DNA of 64,000 bases from positions 155,008,870-155,072,869 of the forward strand of contig NC_085136.1 of assembly GCF_035046485.1 (NCBI RefSeq). The letters are read 5' to 3'. This document shows, in pieces, positions 1 through 10,972 of this stretch. The notes under the pieces are model-generated. The model searched no databases. It was not told the DNA's origin and saw only the letters and a program-made list of their open reading frames with translations. A program made the position numbers and the translations under genes. The stretch's first letter is position 1; each line of letters opens with the position of its first letter. Source of the stretch: Aedes albopictus (taxonomy: Eukaryota; Arthropoda; Insecta; Diptera; Culicidae).

Positions 1-1222
1 TCCTGTCAGGGCCTTTGCAGTTCCATGACTTGTGTTCAGGTTCCAGACACCTGAAACAAATTTCCGGTGGCTCGTGGAATGCCAAGTGACACACACCAGC
101 CCACCTTGATCCTCCCTATTTGAACGGACTTTTTGACGTCCGTCACAGGTAGCTGAACCAAAGCTAACCGTGTTCCTGCCAGCCCCTTCCGTAGCCCTGC
201 GGCTGCGGTGGCCACCTGCACGTCGCACTGTTTCCGCAGTGCCGTGATGAGCTCTTCGGAGCTTCGGTGACCTTGTCAAGGTTTTTCACCTTTAGAGTCG
301 CCTCTGCTGTAAGAGCCCTCACCTCTACCCTTTCGCCAAAAAACTCTTCCGCCATACTTTTGTAGCCGGCGTCCTTACGCTCCTTATCGCGCTTCAGCTC
401 TAGGATCATCTTACCCGTACGAGTATGTCTGATACTGCGCACGTCGGCTCCCAGATCTTGGCGAGCTTGGCGTCGCTTCGCATCGTCCTCAAGACGTCCG
501 AGTACTTAGACTGATCGGTCTTGATGACGAGCTCGTCGCCTTTCACGTGCTTGGCACCCATTCTTCTACGCCTTCTTTTTTAGGCGCTCCTGATATCCTC
601 GACTTGAGGATTTTTCTTCTTCCTCAACCGCTTGGCTTTCGTTCAAGGGGGTCCTCCCCTTGGTTCGCCCTACTCTGTGGTTGCCTTTCAACGGTCGCAA
701 CCCCCTGTTTGCTTTCATCCGGGACGGGCCAGTCTTTTCAGGTCCACCACGCCTGGCTGGGGTCCGAATTACCAGCATTACTGTTGGCCTTCAGGGCTAG
801 TATCGTTCAAGCCTTGCGGGCACCGCCAGACAGCTCTTCACCTGACGGCTGCCTCACCCGATTCTGCGAGTGCTTATCAAAAGCAAATGCATCACCAAAC
901 CTTTTGGGCTACCAGCGCAGCGTGCGCAGCTTCCCGCTCTTGACTCCTCACTTCTACTTAACGAAGACCTCACCAACCTACTTCTTGCGAGGGGTTAGCC
1001 TCGTCACTACCACTACCTCCTGTTTGATTTGTTTGTTAGTTTAAATTTGTCTTCATAGTCAATCCTACGTGTTGCACGGGAAAAGTGGTCCACAACGCCA
1101 GAGCGCTGCAAATACCCCACAGACTCCCTTAACGATCGAGCATCTTTTTCATCCCCTGGATCAGTCATTCCTCGGCACGGGTCCCCTAAATTGGGGTTAG
1201 TAGTCCTATTCTTAGCCGACAA
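1..1222 (-). pseudogene. Non-LTR retrotransposon ORF1 (gag-like), R1/I-like, frameshifted and cut by window edge
   Basis: Read on the minus strand this gives a basic N-terminal region (about 778-566), then a segment with IRHTRTGKMILELKR (442-164), then, after a frame change near position 260, VATAAAGLRKG and IGRIKVGW. It ends in a zinc knuckle at about 55-10 with C-F-R-C, four residues, H, four residues, C. That order (charged N-terminus, RTGKMILEL block, CCHC knuckles) is typical of ORF1 nucleic-acid-binding proteins of R1/I-like non-LTR elements, which coat the element RNA. At least one single-base frameshift separates the two best blocks, so the copy is not functional as read. A further ORF at 1222-1013 may be its N-terminus. 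ORF2 (endonuclease/RT) would lie to the left, outside the window. Clade assignment is tentative. Confidence 0.7.
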
Positions 1223-1270
1223 CTGACTCGCTAAGAAGGCGTCCAGTGGCGAACCCGTTGGACTACCATC

Positions 1271-3050
1271 CCTGCTGCCATAAGTATGTTGATCTTGATA
1301 AACGCAAATTGTTTACCTCTATTGCACTGTTGTCTTTACACGTATTCATTTTTCAAGTCAATAGTATGTTTTTCAGAAAAGGTTAGGTAATCGATCCGTT
1401 TAAACTCGTTAGCTTTAACATTTTTTTTAATACTCGTGAATCTTGAATTGAGACGTACAATAATTGTACTATATCATGTTTTAACCAAATGAACGAAGCG
1501 AAGAATCCACTATTTTGAGTATGCAATGCTTGGGGTGTAAAAACAGTCGATTTTTTAATCCCTTAAATTACAGTTTTTAGTTTTCAGCATCATGTATACA
1601 AACAAGCAAAAACGCTGGAAACCCACTGAGAGTTTGATTGATACCAAATGATAAACCGTTCACCGGAATGGAAAATTATCGCTTTGAATAAAAAATAGCT
1701 TATTAATTTCTGCAAATCCTTTAATCTTCTTACACGGCTGCTGCCACTGCGCTAGCAAATTGGATTAAATTGGAAGTTTATTTCGCGCTTCTCCTACCCA
1801 TTGAAATAGGCCACCAGCAACGCACATATGCCTGGTCGCAACCACGTATGAATCCGCTTGTTTGCTGCCACATTGCAGCTGGTGAACACCGTTTAAGGCT
1901 TTTCTCGGTCCACGACGCCGCGCCGGCCGTGCAGCTACCTGGTGCTGTTTTTCCTCTTCGCGATTGCTGGCTGATGCGCCAACGTTTATCATAAATAAGC
2001 CATCTTTCATTCGAAGTTTGATTTATTATCGGATTGATTAGCTTAATTTAAACCGTATTTGCATTCACTATTTCTGATGCTGGTCGATGCCACTACTGAT
2101 GCGGTGCAATGTCTGTTTTCCTTTTTGGGTGAGCCTCCGCTGGGCATTGCAACGCCTCTGCTGTTCGCTGCTTCTTGTTGGACGGCAACAGTTTCCTATC
2201 GACGACGACGACGACGACGCCTTTCGCAGACAGAAGCTTGTTTATATTTATAACTCAATTTGGGATGAATTCCGAGCGTGCATATTTTATCAACATTAGG
2301 TTATGGCCCAATGTGAGCGCATGGGGGGAAACCAGCCGTGCATGCATAACGTATGGATGTATTATTTCGATTTGCAAAAATAAGCACTTCCATTCCTTAG
2401 CAAATGTCACCTGGCCTACGAATAAATGTCTTTTCGCTGGATGAGGCCATGCACATCGTATGGCACACGTTGTTTCCAACTATGAACTTTGCAGAATGGT
2501 ATTGATACCCCTAAAGAACGAGCGCTTTCAAGTCAAATCACGTGTCATCATTAGACATTAATGAGTCATAATCTTTCCTTTGTCCCAAGACGCCGCCGCA
2601 CGGAACTCTCAGGAAAATTGTTCGTTTACGGTGGTACCTAGCATAAAGCAGTCAGAACGGAATTACACGTTTACCTTTTCATCCCCGGGTGTTAGGAGCA
2701 CCAAGCTTTTCCCGAGCCGGTAGGATGAAAAATGAGCTTAAAATTTTCTCCTCATCATCGTCTCATTAGCGACAGCTGGGTAGATGAAGCGATCAAGGTG
2801 GCTCCCATTCGCGATAATTGCTGACGTGTTTAGTGTCACTTGAGAAAATGGTCTTTCGCAGGTTGTCGCACGTTACTCATGGGTTTGTATGCGATATAAA
2901 TTTGATGGGGTGACATCTTGCTACCCCTCAATAGAGCACGATAACATGTGAACTTATGCTTCAACCTAGTTTTTTCAAGCAGTGACTTCATTTATATCCA
3001 TTAAATAACATTTAAGCTACAAAAAACATTCATGCAAATTTCGACTTTTT
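1271..3050. other. No gene seen; AT-rich spacer with a short (CGA)n run
   Basis: Nothing coding is convincing here. A perfect CGA/GAC trinucleotide run occupies about 2200-2219. Short ORFs on both strands at 1765-2480 have no recognisable domain and shadow each other. Confidence 0.5.
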
Positions 3051-3059
3051 CGGGTTCTA

Positions 3060-3130
3060 CCCCGTTAGGCCGAATGCCGTTAGGCCGAAAAGGTCGTTAG
3101 GCCGAATGGGTCGTCAGGCCGAACAGGTCA
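3060..3130 (+). repeat. Tandem GTTAGGCCGAA motif array, left copy
   Basis: Four to five spaced copies of GTTAGGCCGAA (some degraded to GTCAGGCCGAA) lie about 14-20 bp apart. The reverse complement array occurs at about 11740-11846, so the two arrays face each other across 8.7 kb that share further internal repeats. They look like the ends of one dispersed repeat family. Confidence 0.7.
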
Positions 3131-3399
3131 CTAGAACAAATGGGTTGTTAGGTTGAACGATTGAGTTTGAGGGAAATGGTCTTCGACTTTAAAATTTGGG
3201 TGACCACTCACCATTCAAGTTAATTGAATAACACAGTAATATTTTTTCATGTTTCAAAGTCTCAATAATGCTTATACCGAGCACAAATTCACTGTTCCAA
3301 TACGAACATGAATTCAATTAAATCGAGTCCTCCAAAACGTAGAAAGAATAGCCTGTTTGTTTAAAAGAAGAAAAAAAATATTAGCTGTAATGCTTCTAC

Positions 3400-3590
3400 T
3401 TACAATAACATAACAGGTAAACTAGAAAAAAAAAGGCTATGTTTAGAAGAAGGAAAAATCGCCGATAATAGATTTGATGACTGCAATGAGAAAAACAGTT
3501 AAATTAAAAAAACAGTCTATGTTCAGAAGAAGGAAAAACTTTTATGAAAACAGTTAGTGGCTGTAATAGTAGGCTGAAATAGGGTTATTT
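3400..3590 (+). repeat. Diverged ~75-90 bp tandem units (ACTAGAAAGAACAGCCTATG family), first block
   Basis: Units of the form AACTAGAAA..AGCCTATGTT..AGAAGAAGGAAAAA..TAGCTGTAATG recur here, at 9100-9260, at 9975-10160 and at 11060-11120, all in the same orientation. They indicate one older repeat body that later insertions (BEL element, foldback) split apart. Confidence 0.65.
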
Positions 3591-3622
3591 TCCAATTGTT
3601 GCACGACTAAAAACTCGCCTAT

Positions 3623-4084
3623 TGTTTGTTCCCAACTAGTTCCCAATATATTTCTATAGGCTCGCGCCGAACCCACCTTGCTCTAGTACTGCAATTGAGT
3701 GCTAGGTGGTAGTAGTAGTGCTAGAAATGAATAGCATGTAATTTAAATACTGTAAGTAGTAGTAGGCAGTTAGGTTTCATTAGATCATGAATTATAAAAT
3801 AAAATTAGTCTAAGTTGAACTCCCGAAGAAATAAACTACTTCTGAAATTGTGCCTTATCCAAGTTCCAAGTCAATAAAGTTATTCCTAGAGTGCCAAAAG
3901 TTGTTCTACTGTGAAGAAGAAATCCTCCTAGTGGCAGTTAGCTGCAACACCGCGAGCTTTGTGGAAAGTGAAGTAGCTCATTATCCTATGCCACCACCAC
4001 CCGCGCAGCATAGAGCAACTCTACAGCCGCAATCCGATTTTCTACCCGAGAAATTCCACCGGAAATCACGAATCTGCCCCAACA
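3623..4084 (+). repeat. BEL/Pao 5' LTR
   Basis: 462 bp, TG...CA ends, matching 8536-8997 base for base by eye. It carries candidate AATAAA polyadenylation signals in its middle part (for example in TCAATAAAGTT near 3870). Confidence 0.93.
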
Positions 4085-4086
4085 TA

Positions 4087-4110
4087 TTTGGTGCCGTGAC
4101 CAGGATTCGG
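4087..4110 (+). other. Probable tRNA primer binding site of the BEL element
   Basis: TTTGGTGCCGTGACCAGGAT begins 2 bp after the 5' LTR, the normal place for the primer binding site that starts minus-strand DNA synthesis. The TGG start fits the complement of a tRNA CCA end. I did not assign the tRNA species. Confidence 0.6.
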
Positions 4111-4721
4111 TTTCCGTTTCGCCATTGTGCCCGTGATCCGAGTGACCTTCAACCGCCATCGTAAGAAGTCGTCGCTATAGAAATTCCGCCATCGTTTTTG
4201 ACCGATCAACCGCCATTCCTCCGAAGAAGATTCCAGAGTGTTCCAGAAGATTAATACAAGGCCTATTGTAATTAGGCACACGGTACGTGTGATTCCACAG
4301 TGCGCAGATAATATCCGCGGGTGCCTTGAGATTTTTCCGATTTTCTTTCCACGCTTCCATCATCCGTCCATCGAGAATTCCCGCCAGTGAACGCAAAAGC
4401 TTTACCCGTTTCCGGCCCACTCCCGCCGGTGAATAGAAGTGCTGTTTCCCGTTTCCCGCCCTCGAGAGTGCTACCGAATACCCTGAGGCCATTTCGAAAG
4501 ATTTCGTCACCGTTTCCGCCAATCCAGCCATCCTGCCATCGCCGAGAATCCGCCGTATCCAGAGGTGATTCATAAGAAATACAAGGCATTATCCTAGCCT
4601 TGAAAAGGTTAGTAGTGTTCCAAAATTCCCCACGCCATTTGTCCGGCTCTACCGGGTCTTTTTTGTGTGCATCCCTATCTAGAACCGCCATTTTGTTACG
4701 CCGTATACCAACCGTTCCGCC

Positions 4722-7700
4722 ATGGAGGAACAACGCCAGCTTCAGCTAACCAACCGCCGAACGACCCTCATGGCCTCACTGGGGAGAGCCGAGCAGTTTG
4801 TGTCGAAATACCAAGCCGACCGTGATCAAGCCCAAGTACCGCTACGCATCGAGAACATCGACAACGTGTGGATGGGACTGGAGGATGTTCAAACGCAACT
4901 TGAAGAACTGGAGATCACCGAAGAAGGTAGGGAGCAGAACAATCAAATCCGTTCAAAGTTCGAGTCCGTTTACTTCAAAGTGAAGGCTGCTCTAAATTCC
5001 CTCTTACCCGCTAATCCAATCCAAACTCCAAGCGCAATCCCTAACCCTCCCGCCAATTTGCTTTCTGGCATCAAGCTTCCGACCATTTCGTTGCCAGAGT
5101 TCGATGGCGACTATAATCAATGGCTGGCTTTTCATGACACGTTTGTTGCCCTGATACACTCTAACGCTGACGTCCCCGATGTGCAAAAATTCCATTATCT
5201 CCGCGCCGCCTTGAAAGGTGAAGCGGCCCAGCTGATTGAATCGATCGCAATTAGCTCTGCCAATTATACCGTCGCCTGGCAGACGCTTACCACCCGCTAC
5301 GCCAACGACTACCTGCTCAAAAAGCGCCACTTGCAAGCCCTCCTAGATTGTCCCCGCATGAAAAGAGAATCCGCCGAAGCCCTGCATAGTCTTGTTGATG
5401 AATACCAACGCCATACTAAAATTCTCCGCCAACTCCAAGAACCCGTTGATCAATGGAGCACGATACTCGAACACTTGCTCTGCATCCGCCTTGACGATGG
5501 TACCCTCAAGGCCTGGGAAGATCACGCTACTACCGTCGCTAACCCAAACTACACCTGTCTCGTAGATTTTCTACAGCGTAGGATCCGTGTTCTTGAATCG
5601 ATGTCCGTCAACCACCAGTCGCATAACTCGCAAACGCCCGTCAATCAAGTCCCTCTCCACCGAAAGTCGATGCTCCACAAAGTTGCCACCCACACCGTCG
5701 CCGAAGAACAGCCCAAATGCTACGCTTGCAACCAGTACCACTTTCTCATTAAATGTCCCCGCTTCGAGCAAATGAACGTGTCTGACCGCATGAGATTAGT
5801 CGACAACAATCGTCTTTGTCAGAATTGTTTCCGCCACGATCACTTTGCTCGAAACTGCCAGTCAAAATATTCCTGCCGACACTGCCAAAGAAGACATCAC
5901 ACCTTGTTGCATCACACCAACAGCTTCAATGAATCCACTCTCCAAGCATCATCATCGCGATTCGCCAATCAACCCATTCATGCACCCAATCCGTCGTCGA
6001 ATCGAAACAATGCTCCATCCACTACCTACACATGCGCGAGCTCCACCTCGCATGCAAACGATCCCGCGCCTACATCGAATTCCAACGTTCTGCTTTCCAC
6101 CGTCGTTCTATTGATCATCGATTCGAATGGTAATGCTCACCCTGCACGTGCATTGTTGGATAACGGCTCTCAATCTAACATGATGAGCGAGAGGCTGTGC
6201 CAGATGTTGAAATTGAAGCGACGTGTCGTAAACATCCCCGTCCATGGTGTAGGTGAATCAGCCTCTAATGTGAAGCACAGCGTTCGCTCCTCCATTCGCT
6301 CCAGAAGGAATGATTTCCAAATCGACCTCGATTTTCTAGTCCTGCCTCGTGTCACAATAGACCTGCCCGCTGAGACGTTTCCAGCCAGCAACTGGCGAAT
6401 TCCAAGCGATTTGTTCCTAGCCGACCCCAGTTTCAACAAAACCGGGGCAATTGATTTGCTTCTGGGAGCGGAACATTTCTACAATTTCGTCAACACTGGG
6501 ACACAAATCGAACAGGATCAAAAGCCTCTGCTAGTCGAGAGTGTCTTTGGATGGATTGTTGTCGGAAGAACCCAATTTCCGTCCGCCCCACAGCCAACGG
6601 TATGCCATGTGTCCGTATCAGATCCCCTCCATGACGCCGTCGAACGTTTCTGGAAAATTAAGGAAGTTAGTAACACGTCCAACTACTCCGTCGTAGAGCA
6701 GCAATGTGAATCGCATTTCGTCGAAAATGTTACCCGCACCCCCGAAGATCGGAACATGTTTTGCCTTCCACGCCACTCCGAGAGACGATTACCACGAGAT
6801 CCCAATATGAAGCAGGAGTTCCTGAATCCCCACTCTGAGTATGAATCCCTAGATCACCCACGCATTGTTCATTCGAACGAACCCGAACCTCCGCAGACCT
6901 ACATTCCCCATCCCCCGGTGGGGAAGGAATCACATACCACTACAAAGGTGGGACCAGAAGTGCAAGGCGAAATGCTCACTCTCATCCCCACGAATCCACA
7001 CGTACTCCCCACGCTTGCCGACGCTTCCGAGCAAGCACACAGAGCATGCACCTACACAAGATCCACCGATTCCAATGGTGGAATTGACGACCAGCCAATA
7101 GCGGCCAAATCAAGTGTTGCGCCTCTCAAACTCCTTTCGATTCCACGCTTTGAACTATCGGCCGCCGTGCTTGCTGCTCGACTACGCGCTGAAACCCTCG
7201 AAGCACTCACCATGTCCATCGATTCATCCTACTTCTGGTCCGACTCGTCAGTCACACTCGAATGGTTACGCTCCCCTCCGCATGTTTGGAAAATCTTCAT
7301 CGCCAATCGACTATCGAAAATTCAAACTACGAACCAAGGATCGGAATGGAACCATGTTGCAGGAATCCACAACCCGGCAGACCTAATTGCGAGAGGAATG
7401 AAGGTGAAAGAGTTTCTGAGCAGTCATCTGTGGCACTACGGTTCATCCTGGTTGTGTCGTCGAAGAGAGCAGTGGCCAAGTGCACCAAAAACGGACAACC
7501 TTCCTGACGACATTCTGGGGAGGCGAGTAACGGTGGCGGCCCTCCAAACCAGGTCAAACGTCAACGAAATATCCCTACGAAGATCACCCTACTGGAGACT
7601 GCAACGAGTAACTGCCTGCTGCCTACGGTTCACCAACGCTTGCAGACGACGAAGGTCATCCGATCAACCAGAAGGAAGCACCGCTCTCACCGTGGAGGAA

Positions 7701-8360
7701 CTATCGAAATCTCGCCTGAAGCTGGAAAAGTTATCCCAATGGAATTCTTTAGCGGAGGAGTTTAATGATTTGGGTAGAAGGAAGCCAGTTTCGAAACGGT
7801 CTAATTTGCGCTTGTTGAGTCCATTCCTTGATTCCGACGGAATCATTCGAGTTGGGGAAAGACTAAACCTCTTAGATCAGCCATACCACACCAAGCATCC
7901 AATCCTACTACCCAGTTCCCATCCATTCACACGTTCTGTTGCCCACTACCACCTCAAACTGCTGCACGGTGGCGGCCGTGTAACATTCGCAACAATGCGG
8001 CAAGAATATTGGCCTATCCAAGATCGACGACTGCTAAACACCGTCCTGCGACGATGTTTCCAATGCACACGTGCATCTCCAACACCGGCAACTACCAGAA
8101 GCTTCCAGGAGCAGGTCCAACGTTTCTGGTATCTGTGGCGAACGGAGTATTTCCACGAATTGCAAAAGAAAAGCAGCAAAACAACATCGAGTACTGCCTA
8201 TCAACCTGGAAGAATGGTTATTCTGGTGGACGAATCTCTTCCACCAACAAGATGGCCACTAGCAAGGACCACCGAATCGCATCCAGGACGAGACGGAATC
8301 ACAAGAACCGTTACAGTCAAAACCAGCGAAGGGATCCATCCAACGACCAGACTTTGTTGA
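4722..8360 (+). CDS. BEL/Pao Gag-Pol polyprotein lacking RT and integrase cores
   Basis: 1212 codons from the ATG after a ~640-base leader. In order: a Gag region with LPEFDGDYNQW and a DUF1759-like block (residues ~120-270); zinc knuckles CYACNQYHFLIKC and CQNCFRHDHFARNC (~331-395); an aspartic protease ALLDNGSQSNMMS (~476, DNG in place of the common DSG) followed by LLLGAEHF and ESVFGWIVVGR; VERFWKI (~639). At about 743-765 the sequence passes from the pre-RT region (YIPHPPV, TTTKV) almost directly into the RNase H-side LADASEQAH. No YVDD-type motif or RT core is present. RNase H/Pao peptidase-like sequence follows, then an HHCC integrase zinc domain ending RRCFQC (~1060-1117), then a jump to the C-terminal DUF5641-like RFWYLWRTEYFHELQ, with the DDE core absent. 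An in-frame TGA ends it, after which LPYEDFE-type sequence continues to a TAA at about 8402. Frame is kept across both gaps. Confidence 0.9.
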   Translation: MEEQRQLQLTNRRTTLMASLGRAEQFVSKYQADRDQAQVPLRIENIDNVWMGLEDVQTQLEELEITEEGREQNNQIRSKFESVYFKVKAALNSLLPANPIQTPSAIPNPPANLLSGIKLPTISLPEFDGDYNQWLAFHDTFVALIHSNADVPDVQKFHYLRAALKGEAAQLIESIAISSANYTVAWQTLTTRYANDYLLKKRHLQALLDCPRMKRESAEALHSLVDEYQRHTKILRQLQEPVDQWSTILEHLLCIRLDDGTLKAWEDHATTVANPNYTCLVDFLQRRIRVLESMSVNHQSHNSQTPVNQVPLHRKSMLHKVATHTVAEEQPKCYACNQYHFLIKCPRFEQMNVSDRMRLVDNNRLCQNCFRHDHFARNCQSKYSCRHCQRRHHTLLHHTNSFNESTLQASSSRFANQPIHAPNPSSNRNNAPSTTYTCASSTSHANDPAPTSNSNVLLSTVVLLIIDSNGNAHPARALLDNGSQSNMMSERLCQMLKLKRRVVNIPVHGVGESASNVKHSVRSSIRSRRNDFQIDLDFLVLPRVTIDLPAETFPASNWRIPSDLFLADPSFNKTGAIDLLLGAEHFYNFVNTGTQIEQDQKPLLVESVFGWIVVGRTQFPSAPQPTVCHVSVSDPLHDAVERFWKIKEVSNTSNYSVVEQQCESHFVENVTRTPEDRNMFCLPRHSERRLPRDPNMKQEFLNPHSEYESLDHPRIVHSNEPEPPQTYIPHPPVGKESHTTTKVGPEVQGEMLTLIPTNPHVLPTLADASEQAHRACTYTRSTDSNGGIDDQPIAAKSSVAPLKLLSIPRFELSAAVLAARLRAETLEALTMSIDSSYFWSDSSVTLEWLRSPPHVWKIFIANRLSKIQTTNQGSEWNHVAGIHNPADLIARGMKVKEFLSSHLWHYGSSWLCRRREQWPSAPKTDNLPDDILGRRVTVAALQTRSNVNEISLRRSPYWRLQRVTACCLRFTNACRRRRSSDQPEGSTALTVEELSKSRLKLEKLSQWNSLAEEFNDLGRRKPVSKRSNLRLLSPFLDSDGIIRVGERLNLLDQPYHTKHPILLPSSHPFTRSVAHYHLKLLHGGGRVTFATMRQEYWPIQDRRLLNTVLRRCFQCTRASPTPATTRSFQEQVQRFWYLWRTEYFHELQKKSSKTTSSTAYQPGRMVILVDESLPPTRWPLARTTESHPGRDGITRTVTVKTSEGIHPTTRLC

Positions 8361-8535
8361 TTGCCGTACGAAGATTTTGAGCCTAAAATTGTAGAAATAG
8401 TTTAAAATTTGTTAAAACCACAGAATTTCATTGGCAATTTTCTGCATGCACGATGTTGATGAGATTTGTAGACAATGAAATCGTGTTGACAAGTAAAACG
8501 TCAAAGATGAAATTAGAAATTTCAGGTGGCGGCGA

Positions 8536-8997
8536 TGTTTGTTCCCAACTAGTTCCCAATATATTTCTATAGGCTCGCGCCGAACCCACCTTGCTCTAGT
8601 ACTGCAATTGAGTGCTAGGTGGTAGTAGTAGTGCTAGAAATGAATAGCATGTAATTTAAATACTGTAAGTAGTAGTAGGCAGTTAGGTTTCATTAGATCA
8701 TGAATTATAAAATAAAATTAGTCTAAGTTGAACTCCCGAAGAAATAAACTACTTCTGAAATTGTGCCTTATCCAAGTTCCAAGTCAATAAAGTTATTCCT
8801 AGAGTGCCAAAAGTTGTTCTACTGTGAAGAAGAAATCCTCCTAGTGGCAGTTAGCTGCAACACCGCGAGCTTTGTGGAAAGTGAAGTAGCTCATTATCCT
8901 ATGCCACCACCACCCGCGCAGCATAGAGCAACTCTACAGCCGCAATCCGATTTTCTACCCGAGAAATTCCACCGGAAATCACGAATCTGCCCCAACA
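8536..8997 (+). repeat. BEL/Pao 3' LTR
   Basis: 462 bp, identical by eye to 3623-4084. It is immediately preceded by the purine-rich GGTGGCGGCGA, a plausible polypurine tract for plus-strand priming. Confidence 0.93.
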
Positions 8998-9002
8998 CCT
9001 AT

Positions 9003-10170
9003 TCTTCCACACTCCATGTTATTCTTATGAGGTGTGCAACAATTGGCGAATTTTTAGCATTGCAACAATTGGAAAATTACCCTACTTATAAACGAACAGC
9101 TAAACTAGAAAGAACAGCCTATGTTGACAAGAAGGAAAAATCTCCAATGAAAAATTCAATAGCTGTAATGCTTATAGTGAGTACAACAGTTAAGCTAGAA
9201 AGAAGAGCCTATGTTTTAAAGGAAGGAAAATATCCTATGTGAAATTTAATAGCTCTAATGCTTTTTTATTCTCAAAAACTAAAGATAACACTAGTTTACA
9301 AAATAAAACGAAGGTCGTGAACTTCTGTCAACGACCAAAATTTTTGAAGCATAATTTAGCGCAGATTTCGAAACCGTGCTTAAAAAAATTTAAAGTAGAA
9401 CAGTTTTTGAGTTTTAGCTCAATATCGAGTTTAAAAAACTTTTTAAAATATGGAATTTAATAAAATTCAAATATCTTGCGTTTTGTTCAACCAATTTTAA
9501 ATCTTTTTCCATAAATTAAAAGCTGAATATAATACCATTCGATCATCTGAATACAGGTTTAGCCTCAGATTGATAAAATATAAAATATTGGCGAGTTTTG
9601 GGGACGATCTCCTTAAATTTTAGCAAAATTTCCAAAACTGTATAAAGAAATGTATTTTTTTCAATAAGAAAAAAAATAATTTAATAATTCTTTCTCAACG
9701 TTTATTTGGTAAATCATATATAGGCGAGTTACAGTAAAAAAATCAGCTCAATCGGAGCATTGATTACGGAGAATGAGGTGTGTGAAGTAAGCGACTTTGC
9801 TCAAAAATAGAATAAAAATCGATTTCAAATCATCAACCTTGTATGGAAAGTCGAAAAAATTTACGCTCTACTGTAATTTTTATCCTTCGCGTTTTCGAAC
9901 TCAGGGCATGATTCTACACCAAAAACAATCATCAGCTTGTTCAAAAATGCTGTAAACTAGTGTAATTAAGAACCAGATACTAGAAAGAACAGCCCATGTT
10001 CAGAAGAAGGGAAAACCTCTAATAAAAAAAATGATAGTTGCAATGCTTATATAAGTAAAACAGAAAAAATAGAAAAACAGCCTATGTTCAGAAAAAGGTA
10101 AAACTTTGATGAAAAAGGTTATGGTTGTTATACATAAACTGAGTAGATCAGTTAAACTAGAAACCCTAAT
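9003..10170 (+). repeat. Continuation of the older repeat body with tandem units
   Basis: After the BEL target duplication the host repeat resumes. A TGCAACAATTGG inverted-repeat partner of 3590-3602 lies at 9040-9075, tandem units at 9100-9260 and again at 9975-10160. The 9260-9970 part is AT-rich with no ORF of interest. Confidence 0.55.
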
Positions 10171-10308
10171 TAAATTCATTAATTATCGATTTTTGCGGCT
10201 TAACCAGCCGAATGGAAGTTTAACTTTATTCCAAAAGCTAGACTTTACATATACTGGCGTGAGTGAGAAATGGACAAATTGAGGTGAAATTTGCGAAAAA
10301 GTTACTCG

Positions 10309-10379
10309 TCCTCTCGGTGAGACTCGAACTCACGACTCCTACTCACTAGACAGGCGCGTTGCCGCTACGCCACGAGAAG
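10309..10379 (-). tRNA. tRNA-Thr(AGT)-like module, left arm (probable SINE head, not a functional gene)
   Basis: Reverse-complement twin of 10902-10972. The same cloverleaf and AGT anticodon can be drawn on the minus strand. Its placement in a repeat arm makes an active tRNA gene unlikely. Confidence 0.5.
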
Positions 10380-10901
10380 ACTCGAAGACGTAACTGCTAA
10401 CCTGAATTCAAGTTCAACACAAAATTCCGAGGTTATCTTTTCCACAGATTGCACCCCTTTCGGATGGAATGAGATGTACATCCACACTACGCATATATTG
10501 TATATGTAAAGCCTAGGCGAGAGCGCATTGTTTTTTGTGTGTTGGAAGTCCACACACCTCTCATCGACGACTGTGTCGAAGAGATCGTGTGGTGAGCGGA
10601 AAGCTTCCAATGGGTCGCGACGTTCTCAAACGACCGGTTACGGAACATGAGTCCGTTGCTCGATGACATAATTAAATTCATTAATTATCGATTTTTGCGG
10701 CTTAACCAGCCGAATGGAAGTTTAACTTTATTCCAAAAGCTAGACTTTACATATACGCTCTCGCCTAGGCTTTACATATACAATATATGCGTAGTGTGGA
10801 TGTACATCTCATTCCATCCGAAAGGGGTGCAATCTGTGGAAAAGATAACCTCGGAATTTTGTGTTGAACTTGAATTCAGGTTAGCAGTTACGTCTTCGAG
10901 T

Positions 10902-10972
10902 CTTCTCGTGGCGTAGCGGCAACGCGCCTGTCTAGTGAGTAGGAGTCGTGAGTTCGAGTCTCACCGAGAGGA
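10902..10972 (+). tRNA. tRNA-Thr(AGT)-like module, right arm (probable SINE head)
   Basis: A full cloverleaf fits. The 7-bp acceptor is CTTCTCG with CGAGAGG (one G-U), T8 and G9, then D stem GCGT/ACGC with a GG in the loop, and anticodon stem CCTGT/GTAGG with loop CTAGTGA (anticodon AGT, threonine). The T stem is GTGAG/CTCAC with loop TTCGAGT, and the discriminator is A. The A and B boxes of an internal Pol III promoter are present. The anticodon arm resembles insect tRNA-Thr(AGT), while the acceptor has diverged. No CCA is encoded. Most likely a tRNA-derived SINE head kept within the foldback arm. Confidence 0.55.

Larger units (their letters stand above)
3618..9002 (+). mobile_element. BEL/Pao LTR retrotransposon, young but internally deleted
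   Basis: The element has two 462-bp LTRs (3623-4084 and 8536-8997) that I read as identical. Both begin TGTTTG and end CAACA. It is flanked by a 5-bp target duplication CCTAT (3618-3622 and 8998-9002), the usual size for this superfamily. One long gag-pol ORF lies between the LTRs. The identical LTRs say the insertion is recent. Missing RT and integrase catalytic cores say it must have been mobilised by proteins from another copy. It sits inside the older repeat body, interrupting a sequence with TTGCAACAATTGG-type inverted repeats. Confidence 0.93.

Noticed and set aside
547..1044. 165-codon plus-strand ORF
   Set aside because: Lies opposite the non-LTR gag remnant and has no recognisable domain; treated as a shadow frame.
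10309..10972. Two functional tRNA-Thr genes
   Set aside because: They sit in the arms of a foldback, have a diverged acceptor stem and look like SINE heads, so listed only as tRNA-like modules.
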